DNA of 64,000 nucleotides, from positions 310,001 to 374,000 of the forward strand of contig CAVWCW010000002.1 of assembly GCA_963753615.1 (NCBI GenBank). The letters run 5' to 3'. Position 1 is the stretch's first letter. Each line of letters opens with the position of its first letter. Made by a program: the position numbers and the translations under genes. The notes below the pieces were generated by a model that saw only the letters and a list, made by a program, of their open reading frames with translations, had not been told where the DNA came from and did not search any database. Source of the stretch: CAVWCW01 sp963753615 (lineage in GTDB: Bacteria > Pseudomonadota > Gammaproteobacteria > Chromatiales > Chromatiaceae). Below are positions 51,416-60,559 of this stretch, piece by piece.

Positions 51416-52357
51416 ATGCTGCTGTCAATCGTGGTCCCGGTATACAACGAGGAGGCCAACCTGGAGCGTTGCTGGCGAGCGCTGACGGCGGTCTTGGAGC
51501 GGGGCGCCGAACCCTTCGAGGTGTTGATGGTGGACGACGGCTCGGTCGACCGCAGCTGGGATACCCTGTGCGCCCTTGCTGCCGAGCCGAGCGCTGCCGG
51601 GCGCCTGCGTGGCCTGCGGCTGAGCCGCAACTTCGGCAAGGAGGCGGCGATCCTGGCCGGGCTGCGCATGGCGCGGGGCGACGCGGTGGTCGTCATGGAT
51701 GCGGATCTGCAGCACCCGCCGGACCTGATCCCGCGCATGTTGAAACTCTGGGACGGCGGTCGGGTGGCGGTGGTGGAGGCGGTCAAGCGTCGGCGCCAAT
51801 CGGAGTCCTGGCCCCTGCGTCTGGGCGCCCGGCTTTACTATCGTCTGTTCATCCTGGCCAGCGGCATCGACCTGCGCGGCTCCAGCGACTTCAAGCTGCT
51901 GGATCGACGAGTGGTGGAGCAGTACACCAGTCTGCCCGAGGCGGGGCGCTTCTTTCGGGGTCTCACCGCCTGGCTCGGTTTTGCCGGCGTCGCCGTGGAG
52001 TTCGAGCCGCCCCGTCGACAGGCCGGGCGCAGCCGCTGGGGCCTGGGCGCCCTGTTTCAGATGGCGCGGCGCACCGTGATCAGTTTCTCCTCGCTCCCGC
52101 TGCGGCTGGTGACCTGGCTTGGTGCCTTCGGCCTGGTCTTCAGCCTGGTGTTGACCCTGCAGACCCTCTGGTACCACTGGCAGGGGCTGGCGGAGGAGGG
52201 GTTTCCAACCGTTATCCTGCTGATCCTGGGCATGGGCAGCATGATCCTGCTGGGGCTGGGACTGATCGGCGAGTATGTCGCCGAGATCTATATCGAGGTC
52301 AAGCGCCGTCCCAGCTATATCGTCAGCGAGCGCACTGGCGAGCCGCCTGTCAAATAA
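51416..52357 (+). CDS. GtrB/DPM1-like polyprenyl-phosphate glycosyltransferase
   Basis: A 313-residue GT2 enzyme starting LLSIVVPVYNEEANLERCW, with MVDDGSVDRSWDT and the metal motif MDADLQHPPDLI. Two C-terminal helices (about 230-285) anchor it. It should charge undecaprenyl phosphate with a sugar for GtrA and a GT-C enzyme. It lies 3 bases after gtrA. Confidence 0.92.
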   Translation: MLLSIVVPVYNEEANLERCWRALTAVLERGAEPFEVLMVDDGSVDRSWDTLCALAAEPSAAGRLRGLRLSRNFGKEAAILAGLRMARGDAVVVMDADLQHPPDLIPRMLKLWDGGRVAVVEAVKRRRQSESWPLRLGARLYYRLFILASGIDLRGSSDFKLLDRRVVEQYTSLPEAGRFFRGLTAWLGFAGVAVEFEPPRRQAGRSRWGLGALFQMARRTVISFSSLPLRLVTWLGAFGLVFSLVLTLQTLWYHWQGLAEEGFPTVILLILGMGSMILLGLGLIGEYVAEIYIEVKRRPSYIVSERTGEPPVK

Positions 52358-53380
52358 TGCGGCGCAGATAGGGCACACGTTGGATCAGCCAGGCACTGGC
52401 CAGGGACAGCAGAAAGCTGACCAGGGTGACCAGGGGCACCGCGAGGGCCGGGGCGAAGGCGTTTGGACCCAGCCCCGCCAGTTGCAGCAGGTCGATGTAT
52501 ACCGGGTGGATCAGATACACCCCGAGGCTCAGGCCGGCCAGGCGGCGGCCGGCCACCGGGTTGACGATCGGCTTGTCGAGACGCCTCAGCAGCACCAGGA
52601 TGGCGAGCGACATCGGGATCAGGGTGACGCTCAGGTAGCCGTAGAAATAGAACCCGGCGGTGCCACCCGCATAGCGACTGAGGGCGTAGCAGCCGACGGC
52701 GGTGGCCAGCACCATGAGCAGAAATACGCCGCCGCTGAGCCAGGGGTTGGGTAGTGAGCGGGCGCCGGCGATCAGGTGGCCGGCGAAGAAATAGGGTAGA
52801 AAGTACAGGAACCAGCTGGTGACCAGCGGCGTACTGCCGGGCCCTAATTCGTAGTGGGCGTGGCCAATCGAGGCCAGCAGGAACATGGCCGCAGTGAGCA
52901 GCCGGAGTTCCCCCGCGTCGATCCGCGCACGACTCGCCGCAGGAAGGGCACGAACAGGTACAGCGGCACCAGCATGTACAGGAACCAGAGGTGATAGTAG
53001 GGCACCCCGGTGACCGTGCTCATCGCCAAGGCGCTCCAATCCGGGGACTGGCCCCGCAGCTTGAACAACCCGGTCCAGAGCACGAAGAACGGGATCCAGA
53101 ACAGGCAGGGAATCAGCACTCGGGAGGCGCGCTTGCGGTAGAACTGCCCCAGTGGTTCCTCCTTGTGGGGCGCCAGCAGCAGGGCCCCGCTGACCATCAC
53201 GAACGCCGGCACGCACCAGCGCCCCAGGGAATCGTAGAGATTGCCTGCCCACCAGGCGGTGCTGCCCAGCGTCACCGGCCCGGCGACGATGGGGGTGGCG
53301 GTGTGCAACAGTACCACCGCCAGGGCGGCGAGCACCCGCGTACTGTCGGTCCAGATCAGGGATTCGGGCGGTCGATGCAT
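52350..53380 (-). pseudogene. Acyltransferase 3 family gene with a frameshift
   Basis: The N-terminal part from MHRPPESLIWTDSTRVLAAL (start 53380) through LYLFVPFLRRVVR is in one frame, and the rest (from IDAGELRLLTAAMF to the end at 52350) in another. The change lies around 52920-52930, where one missing G would restore a 343-codon gene. The product would be a ten-helix acyltransferase 3. The intact motifs suggest a recent mutation or base-call error. Confidence 0.82.
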
Positions 53381-53409
53381 ACTGGGTCAGCCTCGCTCAG
53401 GCGCGCATC

Positions 53410-54852
53410 TCAGACCGCCAGCCACAGCAGGGCCACCCCCAGCAGGCCAAGCCATTGGCTGCGTCGGTCGCTGAGTGCGAATACCACCGGGTCCTCGTGC
53501 AACTCGCCCCGGACCGCCAGCAGCCAGGTGCGGCTGATCAGGTAGAGCAGCAGCGGACACAGCAGCCAGATCAGCTCGGGATGGCTATACAGGGCCACGA
53601 CGTTGTCGCCGTTGATGTAGAGGGCCAGCACCAGCACCGCCAGGTAGCCGCTGGCGGTGCCGAACTGTGAGAGCAGCGGCAGATCTTCGGCCCGGTAGCC
53701 GCGCCCGAAGCCCGGCGCCTGGCCTGGCTGGGCGAGACTTGCGAGTTCGGTATAGCGCTTGACCAGGGCCAGGCTCAGAAACAGGAACATGGAAAACGCC
53801 AGCAGCCAGAACGAGGGGGTTACCGATACCGCGGCCGCCCCGGCGAGAATGCGCAGCGTATAGAGCCCGGCCAGCGTCAGCACGTCGATCAGGGCGCCGC
53901 CCTTGAGCCAGAGCGAATAGGCCAGGGTGCCCAGGTAGTACAGCCCGAGAAAGGCGGCGAAGGCCCAGGGCAGGGCCAGCGCCAGGGCGAAGCTGAGCAG
54001 CAGCAGGAGCGGGATCAGCAACAGGCCTCGGGCGGGCGCCAGGGCCCCCGAGGCGAAAGGTCGCCGGCGCTTGCTCGGGTGGCGCCGGTCGGCGGGCAGG
54101 TCCAGCAGGTCGTTGAGCAGGTAGACGCTGGAGGCGCACAGGCAGAAGCTGAAGAACGCGAGCAGCGCCTGGCCCAGGAGCACCGGCTCGTGCAGCCGGT
54201 GTGCCATGGCCAGCGGCACGAACAGGAGCAGGTTCTTAACCCATTGGTTGAGCCGCAAGGCCCGTGCATACAGGGCCAGACCCCGCCCGGGCGGCGCTTC
54301 GAATACCCGTTCGATGGGGGTGCCCAGGCGCTCCGCGGTAGCCCGCAACCGGGGCGGGACGGCCACGAGCACTATGGCCCCGGCCCGGGCCCAGATCGGC
54401 AGGTCGACCCCGGAATCGCCCGCGTAGGCGAAGCCCCGCGGTCCGAATTCCTGTTCGAGCCGGGCCAGCTTGAGCGCACCGGAGAGGTTGCTACGCTCAT
54501 CGCTGGCGAGCACCGCATCGAACAGCCCCAGGTGCAGAGCCACCGCTTCCGCGGGCCGGATATGCGAGGCGGTGGCCAGTACCAGTTGACGGCCCGTCGC
54601 CCGCTGCTGGCGCAGGTAGGCGACCAGGTCCTCGCGATAGGGCAACAGGCTGGGGTCCAGTTCCACCCGGGCCGCGATCTCGGCCTTGAACCGGGCCTTG
54701 CCTCCCAGCAGCCACCAGGGCAGCAACAACAGATAGAACAGGTTGCGCTTGAGCAGGGCGAACAGGCTTTCGATCAGCAGGTCGCTGCTCACCAGGGTTC
54801 CGTCGAGGTCGACGCACAGGGGCGGCGCGGGGGCGGTGCGATCCGGGCTCAT
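53410..54852 (-). CDS. HAD-UbiA fusion prenyltransferase
   Basis: A 480-residue protein: an N-terminal HAD domain (CVDLDGTLVSSD, ATASHIRP, GDSGVDLPIW; about 1-190) and a C-terminal UbiA membrane domain (LRLNQWVKNLLLFVPL, LLNDLLDLPADRRHPSKRRRP). The UbiA part resembles decaprenyl-phosphate phosphoribosyltransferase, which makes polyprenyl-phosphoryl ribose, and the HAD part would remove the 5' phosphate. It overlaps the UPF0104-type gene by 4 bases. Confidence 0.9.
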   Translation of the reverse strand: MSPDRTAPAPPLCVDLDGTLVSSDLLIESLFALLKRNLFYLLLLPWWLLGGKARFKAEIAARVELDPSLLPYREDLVAYLRQQRATGRQLVLATASHIRPAEAVALHLGLFDAVLASDERSNLSGALKLARLEQEFGPRGFAYAGDSGVDLPIWARAGAIVLVAVPPRLRATAERLGTPIERVFEAPPGRGLALYARALRLNQWVKNLLLFVPLAMAHRLHEPVLLGQALLAFFSFCLCASSVYLLNDLLDLPADRRHPSKRRRPFASGALAPARGLLLIPLLLLLSFALALALPWAFAAFLGLYYLGTLAYSLWLKGGALIDVLTLAGLYTLRILAGAAAVSVTPSFWLLAFSMFLFLSLALVKRYTELASLAQPGQAPGFGRGYRAEDLPLLSQFGTASGYLAVLVLALYINGDNVVALYSHPELIWLLCPLLLYLISRTWLLAVRGELHEDPVVFALSDRRSQWLGLLGVALLWLAV

Positions 54853-55826
54853 GGGGCGGTGGGCGGGGACGCCTGCCCCGGTTGCGGGGCGTCGGCAATC
54901 CCCAGAACGGCCAGCGCCAGCGCCCCCAAGGCCACTGCGAACCAGAGGCTTACCAGCCGGTAGATCAGGGTAGCGGCCACCGCTGTGGGAGCGTCCGCGC
55001 CGCTCGCCAGCAGCATCAGGCCCATGGCAGCCTCAGTGCTGCCGAGGCCGCCCGGGATAAAGGAAAGCGCCCCGGCCAGCAGGCTCAGGGCATAGATGCC
55101 CAGTGCCAGGGTCGGCGCCGCGGGCAACTCCAGGTATTGCAGCAAGAGGTAGAAACCGAGTCCCTCGGCGCTCCAGGCGAGCAGGCCGACCCCGAGCCCG
55201 GCCCAGAGAACAGGGCCCCGCAGCAGTCGGGCCGAAGCCCGCAGCAGGTCCAGCCCGTGCCGCAGCAGGGCCTGGAGACGTCCGGGCCGCAGGCGACCGG
55301 CAGCGCGGGACAGGGTCCGTTGCAGCCCGGGGTGCTGGGCCAACGGCAGCAGGACCAGGATCAGCGCCGCCGCCAGCGCCAGCAACCAGCGCCCTTGGGG
55401 AAACACCAGCGCGCCGGCCAGTGCCAGCAGCAGCATCGCCACCAAGTCCAGCAGCCGCTCCGAGAACAGAGCCGCCAGGCTTTGCGCATAGCCCACCCCC
55501 CGCTGCTTGAGGTACAGGGAACGTACCGCCTCCCCCGCCTTCCCGGGCGTGATGGTAAAGGCGAAGCCGCCGAGGTAGCAGAGCAGGCTGGGGAGGGTCG
55601 GTATCCGGTGCCCCAATTGCCGCAGGTAGCCCTGCCAGCGCAGGAAGCGCAGCGCATACCCGAGCGCCGAAAGCCCCAGCAGCAGGGCCCAGCCCGCTGG
55701 GCCGAGGCGCGAGGCCGCGGCACTCACCGCCTGCAGGTCGGCCAGCGCAACGGGCACGCCATACAGCACTAGCGCAATCAGGACGGACCAGAGGAGGAGC
55801 CGGACCAGCCGGTGGCGGGGACCCAT
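54849..55826 (-). CDS. UPF0104/LPG synthase TM-like membrane protein
   Basis: A 325-residue protein with about eight helices, of the lysylphosphatidylglycerol synthase transmembrane family. GYALRFLRWQGYLRQLG, AFTITPGKAGEAVRSLYL and FIPGGLGSTEAAMGLML are the family blocks. Such proteins often occur with polyprenyl glycan genes and may be flippases. First gene of the two-gene minus-strand operon with the HAD-UbiA fusion. Confidence 0.88.
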   Translation of the reverse strand: MGPRHRLVRLLLWSVLIALVLYGVPVALADLQAVSAAASRLGPAGWALLLGLSALGYALRFLRWQGYLRQLGHRIPTLPSLLCYLGGFAFTITPGKAGEAVRSLYLKQRGVGYAQSLAALFSERLLDLVAMLLLALAGALVFPQGRWLLALAAALILVLLPLAQHPGLQRTLSRAAGRLRPGRLQALLRHGLDLLRASARLLRGPVLWAGLGVGLLAWSAEGLGFYLLLQYLELPAAPTLALGIYALSLLAGALSFIPGGLGSTEAAMGLMLLASGADAPTAVAATLIYRLVSLWFAVALGALALAVLGIADAPQPGQASPPTAP

Positions 55827-55985
55827 GTGCGGAATTTTGCTGCCTCGGCAAAGGGTTCCAATCTAATCGGCACCCCTTGCTGGGTCAAGCGGCGGGCCTC
55901 GCGCCCATTCTGGTGAGCCTGTCGGGACCCTCAAACATGCTATTCTTTTCTCCTCCATGAACGGGCCGCACGAACCAGATCTTCC

Positions 55986-57263
55986 ATGACCGCCGCACCC
56001 CCTGCGCCCGCCCGGGGCCGGCTGGGTTTCGTCCTGTCCGCTCTGGCCCTGGCCCTGCTCTGGCTGTTTTGGATGCAGGGTCTGATGGTTACCCCGGTCT
56101 GGGACGAAACCAACTTCCTCAATAATCTGCGGGGTCTGGGCTCCTGGGGCGAACTGGTGCGGGCGGCCTGGATCGAGCTGCCCATCGTGCGCCCGATCCC
56201 GCTGACCGTCTACGGCAGCCTGCTGCGTTGGTTCCCGGAGCTCGAGGGCTGGGCCCTGCTGCGCGGGTTCAACCAGCTGCTGCTGCTGGGCGCGTTCGGC
56301 CTGCTGCTCGGCTATGTGCGCCGGTTACGGGGGGAAGCCCCGGCCCGGGATTTGCTGTTTCTAGGCCTGTTCCTGTTTTCCGCCGGAGCTGTGTTGACCG
56401 GCAGCTGGTTCGCCCAGATGTTCGATGCCTGGGCCCTGCTGCTGCTGGCGGCCGGGTTGTGGTTGCTTTCGCGCCACGCCCCCTGGGCGGCGGGGGTCGC
56501 TTTCGCCCTGGGCTTCCTCTGCAAAGAGGTGGCGGCCCTGATCTTTCCGTTTCTGTTGTTCCTCTACCTGTTCCAGATCCACCCGCGCCGGGAACTGCTG
56601 CGCGCCGGGGGGGTGGCCGCTGCCGCGTTTCTGCTCTACCTGCTGGTGCGCTCCAGCCGCATGCCGCTCGGTTCCGCAGACGACATCCACCGCTTCGACT
56701 GGGAGATCCTGCCCGAGCAGTTGCTCGCCTTTGCCGATCTGCTGCCGTTCCAGATTCACCTGGTGCCGCCACTGCTCGGGGTGGCCATCCTGGTGGCGGC
56801 TGTGCTCGCGGCCCGGCGCCCGGCGGTGGCGGTCGGGGCGCTGCTGCTGGTCGGCGCCGGTGGCGTCATCTACCTCGGCATGCTGCATCAGGGGCCGGTG
56901 GGTCTGATCAACGCGGTCTCGGTGTTTCAGCCCCGGCTGTTTCTGGTGCCGTCAGTCCTGTTCGCTCTGGTTCTGATGCTGACGGCCCGCGTCGCCTGGC
57001 TGCCGTTGTTGCTGCTGCTGCCGGCGACCCTGTTCGGGGCTTGGCAACAGCATGCGCGCTACCAGGAGTTTCAGGCCGTCTACGCCGAGATGCTCGACCG
57101 CAGCCGCGAACTGGGCCGGCCGCTACGCGTCTGGATCCCGTCCGGTGGTGGTATCCAGGCCAACCGTTGGCGCAGCGCCGACGGGGCGGAGTACGCGACC
57201 GGCGACTTTCCGGACCCGGACCTGCGCCTCGATTCCAGCCGCGGGCGGTTGCTGCCGCCCTGA
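55986..57263 (+). CDS. Membrane glycosyltransferase-like protein (GT-C like)
   Basis: A 425-residue protein with about ten helices. The first loop has TPVWDETNFLNNL, resembling the acidic first loop of GT-C enzymes. The C-terminal part is short and soluble. It may use the polyprenyl-phosphate sugar made by the divergent HAD-UbiA pair; this is inferred from position. Confidence 0.72.
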   Translation: MTAAPPAPARGRLGFVLSALALALLWLFWMQGLMVTPVWDETNFLNNLRGLGSWGELVRAAWIELPIVRPIPLTVYGSLLRWFPELEGWALLRGFNQLLLLGAFGLLLGYVRRLRGEAPARDLLFLGLFLFSAGAVLTGSWFAQMFDAWALLLLAAGLWLLSRHAPWAAGVAFALGFLCKEVAALIFPFLLFLYLFQIHPRRELLRAGGVAAAAFLLYLLVRSSRMPLGSADDIHRFDWEILPEQLLAFADLLPFQIHLVPPLLGVAILVAAVLAARRPAVAVGALLLVGAGGVIYLGMLHQGPVGLINAVSVFQPRLFLVPSVLFALVLMLTARVAWLPLLLLLPATLFGAWQQHARYQEFQAVYAEMLDRSRELGRPLRVWIPSGGGIQANRWRSADGAEYATGDFPDPDLRLDSSRGRLLPP

Positions 57264-57420
57264 GGTTGCGGCAGCGGCTTCTCATCGCGAGGGTGCTACT
57301 TTACTATATGCGGTTTTATCCGCTCCCGCGGCCGGCCCGTGCCCCGGCCCTTTCGTCTGCCGCCAACCGACGCCGGCGCTGGGCGGGCTGCGGTGCCCGT
57401 TTTCCACCGCCAGGCCAGCC

Positions 57421-60400
57421 ATGACCCTGAACTACGACTTCAAGCTCGACCTCGATGTGGTCAACAATTCCCATACCCAGCTAATCCGGCGCATTCCCCG
57501 GGGCGCTCGGGTACTGGAGCTCGGTTGCGCCACCGGTTATATGTCCGAGTACCTGCGCGATGAGCTGGGCTGCACCGTGGTAGGGGTGGAGTACGATGCC
57601 GATGCGGCGGCCCAGGCGGAGGCCCGGTGCGATCGGGTGATCGTCGCCGATCTCGAGTCCCCGGACTGGCGGCAGGCCCTGGACGGGGAACGCTTCGATG
57701 TGGTCACTTGCGCCGACGTGATCGAGCACCTGCGCGATCCCCATGCGCTGCTCGAGGCGCTGCCGGAATACATGGAGCCGGAGGGCCGGATGCTGGCCTC
57801 GATCCCCAACAGCGCCCACGCCTCGATTCGCCTGCAGCTCCTGGAAGGGCGGCTGACCTATCAGGATACCGGCATTCTCGATCGCACCCATCTGCACTTC
57901 TATACCCAGGACTCGGTGCGCAGCCTCTTCTCCGCCGCCGGCTACCGGGTCGACGAGCTGAGCTACACCTTCCAGGACCTGGCCGATTCGGTGATCCGGG
58001 AGCGCTTGGAACGTATGGGGCTCGAGCCAAGCGAGCGGACCTTCAGCCTGCTGCATGCGCCGGATGCGGCCGCCTTTCAGTTTATAGTCAACGCCCGCCC
58101 GCCGGCGTCTGACCAGCCTTTGGGGGTGATTCCGGAGATCAGCGACGATCCCCTGACCGATTCGCTGGAGGTGCATCGCAATCTGCTGGGGCAGCTGCAC
58201 GAGAGTCAGCAGGTTGCGATTACCCGCGGCACCATGATCGAAGAGCGGGATCAGGCACTGGCCCAGCAGCACCAGGCGCTGACCGAGCGGGCCAGGCTCC
58301 TGGAACAGCAGCGTGAGCTGGTCGCGGCCCGTGAGCGGGAGCTCGAGCGCCGCCAAGCGTTGCTGGGCGACAGGAACAACCAACTGGCGGAGCAGCAGAA
58401 GACCCTGGAGGCCCTGCGCCAGCAGTTGCAGGCGAGCCGCGCCAAGGCCGACGGGCTGGAGCGGGCCCTGGAGAAAATCAATCGCGAGCATGCGCGGGTG
58501 CGGGCCGACCTGGCCGCCCACAGCCGCAGTCTGCAGCAGGTGCTCAACAGCACCGGCTGGCGCCTGTGGCGCAAACTGACCATCCCGGTGCGGGCCTGGC
58601 GCCGGCTCAAGCCTTACCTGGCCTTTGCGCTGCGCAATCCGGGGCGGGCCTGGGACATGGGCCGCACCGCCTGGTTCGTCTGGCGCTCCGGGGGCACGGC
58701 GGCGCTGCGCCGCCGCCTGAGCGCCGCCGACCGGCATGCAGCCCATGCCGGCAGCCCCGACTACCAGGCCTGGATTCGACGCTACGAGCGCTACAGCGCC
58801 GAGCAGATCGGCGACATGCGGACATGGGTCGAGGCGCTCAAGCAGCCACCGCGCATCAGTATCGTGATGCCGGTCTACAATGCGCCGGAGCGCTGGCTCC
58901 GGGAGGCCCTGGATTCGGTGCTGGCCCAGCTCTACCCCTACTGGGAGCTGTGCATCGCCGATGACCGCTCTAGCCAGGGCCGGGTCCGGGAGGTGCTGGA
59001 GGAATACCGGCAACGCGACCGCCGCATAAAGCTGTGCTTGCGGGAGCGCAACGGCCATATCTCGGCCGCCTCCAACAGCGCCCTGGAACTGGCCAGCGGC
59101 GAGTTCTTGGCCTTTATGGACCAGGACGACCTGCTCTCCGAGTACGCCCTCTATTATGTCGCCCAAGCCATTCAGGAGAACCCGGAAGCAGGCCTGATCT
59201 ACTCCGACGAGGACAAAATCGACGCCAAGGGCGAGCGCTACGCGCACTACTTCAAGCCGGACTTCAATCCGGACTTGATGCTGTCTCACAATATGATCTG
59301 CCACCTCGGGGTCTACCGCCGCGCGCTGGTACAGGAACTGGGGGGCTTTCGCGAGGGCTTCGAGGGGGCCCAGGACTACGATCTGGCGCTGCGGGTGATC
59401 GCCCGTCTCAAGCCCGAGCAGATCCAGCACATTCCCCATATCCTCTATCATTGGCGGGCGATTCCCCAAAGCACCGCCTCGGGTGCCGAAGCCAAGCCTT
59501 ATGCCATGGAAGCGGCCATCAAGGCCGTCGCGGAGTACCTGGAGGCGCGTGGAGTCGCCGGGGCCGAGGTGAGCCAATCGCCCCGCATCGAGGGCATGCT
59601 GCGGGTGCGCTATCCGCTGCCCGAGCCGCCGCCCCTGGTCAGTATGATCATGCCCACGCGCAACGGTCTGGAGCTGATCCAGCGCTGTATCGAGAGCGTG
59701 CGCGAGCATACCAGGTACCCTAATTACGAGATCCTGGTGGTGGACAACAACAGCGACGATCCGGCCACCATCGAGTACCTGGAGACCGAAGCGGCGGCCG
59801 GCCGTATCCGGCTGGTCAAGTACCCGCACCCCTTCAATTTCTCGGCCATCAACAACTACGCGGTGCAATACGCCAAGGGCCAGGTCCTGGCGTTTATGAA
59901 CAACGACCTGGAGGTGACCGACGGCGGTTGGCTGGACGAGATGCTGAGCCAGGCGGTGCGCCCGGAGATCGGCGCCGTGGGGGCCTGCCTGTGGTACCCC
60001 GACGACCGCCTTCAGCACGGCGGCGTAGTGCTCGGCCTGGGCGGGGTGGCCGGTCACGCGATGAAGATGATGCCGCGCGGAGCCAAGGGCTACAACGCCC
60101 GTGCGGTGCTGGTACAGAACTACTCCGCGGTCACTGCCGCCTGCCTGCTGGTGCGGCGCCGGGTGTTCGACGAGGTCGAGGGGTTTGACGAAAAGAACCT
60201 GCCGGTGGCCTTTAACGACGTCGACTTCTGCCTGCGCATCCGCGAACGGGGCTACCGCAACCTTTGGACCCCTTACGCGGAGTTGTATCACCATGAATCG
60301 GCCTCGCGGGGCCCGGAGGACACCCCGGAGAAGCAGCGCCGGTTCAAGAAGGAGATCGACTACATGCGCCGGACTTGGGGCCCCGCCCTGCAGCACGATC

Positions 60401-60453
60401 CGGCCTACAATCCCAATCTCACCGACCGCTCGGAGAACTTCGCCCTGCGCTGA
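57421..60453 (+). CDS. Methyltransferase, coiled coil and double GT2 fusion protein
   Basis: A 1010-residue soluble protein. Residues 1-230 are a SAM methyltransferase (VLELGCATGYMSEYL, DVIEHLRDP). About 265-375 is a Gln/Glu/Arg-rich coiled coil. GT2 domain one spans about 479-690 (ISIVMPVYNAPERWL, MDQDDLLS), and GT2 domain two about 740-1000 (SMIMPTRNGLELIQRC, MNNDLEVTDGG). It looks like a bifunctional glycan polymerase with a chain-capping or length-setting methyltransferase, comparable in idea to WbdA/WbdD. ATG 57421 begins the methyltransferase. Confidence 0.9.
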   Translation: MTLNYDFKLDLDVVNNSHTQLIRRIPRGARVLELGCATGYMSEYLRDELGCTVVGVEYDADAAAQAEARCDRVIVADLESPDWRQALDGERFDVVTCADVIEHLRDPHALLEALPEYMEPEGRMLASIPNSAHASIRLQLLEGRLTYQDTGILDRTHLHFYTQDSVRSLFSAAGYRVDELSYTFQDLADSVIRERLERMGLEPSERTFSLLHAPDAAAFQFIVNARPPASDQPLGVIPEISDDPLTDSLEVHRNLLGQLHESQQVAITRGTMIEERDQALAQQHQALTERARLLEQQRELVAARERELERRQALLGDRNNQLAEQQKTLEALRQQLQASRAKADGLERALEKINREHARVRADLAAHSRSLQQVLNSTGWRLWRKLTIPVRAWRRLKPYLAFALRNPGRAWDMGRTAWFVWRSGGTAALRRRLSAADRHAAHAGSPDYQAWIRRYERYSAEQIGDMRTWVEALKQPPRISIVMPVYNAPERWLREALDSVLAQLYPYWELCIADDRSSQGRVREVLEEYRQRDRRIKLCLRERNGHISAASNSALELASGEFLAFMDQDDLLSEYALYYVAQAIQENPEAGLIYSDEDKIDAKGERYAHYFKPDFNPDLMLSHNMICHLGVYRRALVQELGGFREGFEGAQDYDLALRVIARLKPEQIQHIPHILYHWRAIPQSTASGAEAKPYAMEAAIKAVAEYLEARGVAGAEVSQSPRIEGMLRVRYPLPEPPPLVSMIMPTRNGLELIQRCIESVREHTRYPNYEILVVDNNSDDPATIEYLETEAAAGRIRLVKYPHPFNFSAINNYAVQYAKGQVLAFMNNDLEVTDGGWLDEMLSQAVRPEIGAVGACLWYPDDRLQHGGVVLGLGGVAGHAMKMMPRGAKGYNARAVLVQNYSAVTAACLLVRRRVFDEVEGFDEKNLPVAFNDVDFCLRIRERGYRNLWTPYAELYHHESASRGPEDTPEKQRRFKKEIDYMRRTWGPALQHDPAYNPNLTDRSENFALR

Positions 60454-60559
60454 AATCGGAGCCGAGCCCTGGATGGGGGAAGGCGCGAGCGGTCTCCATG
60501 GCCGGCCTCAGGCCCGCTTGGTACATTCGAATGTTTTGGATCTCTGCGGTACGCGAATC

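Noticed and set aside
57481..60396. A 971-codon open frame antisense to the fusion protein
   Set aside because: It is a mirror of the strongly GC-biased gene on the other strand and has no recognisable domains.
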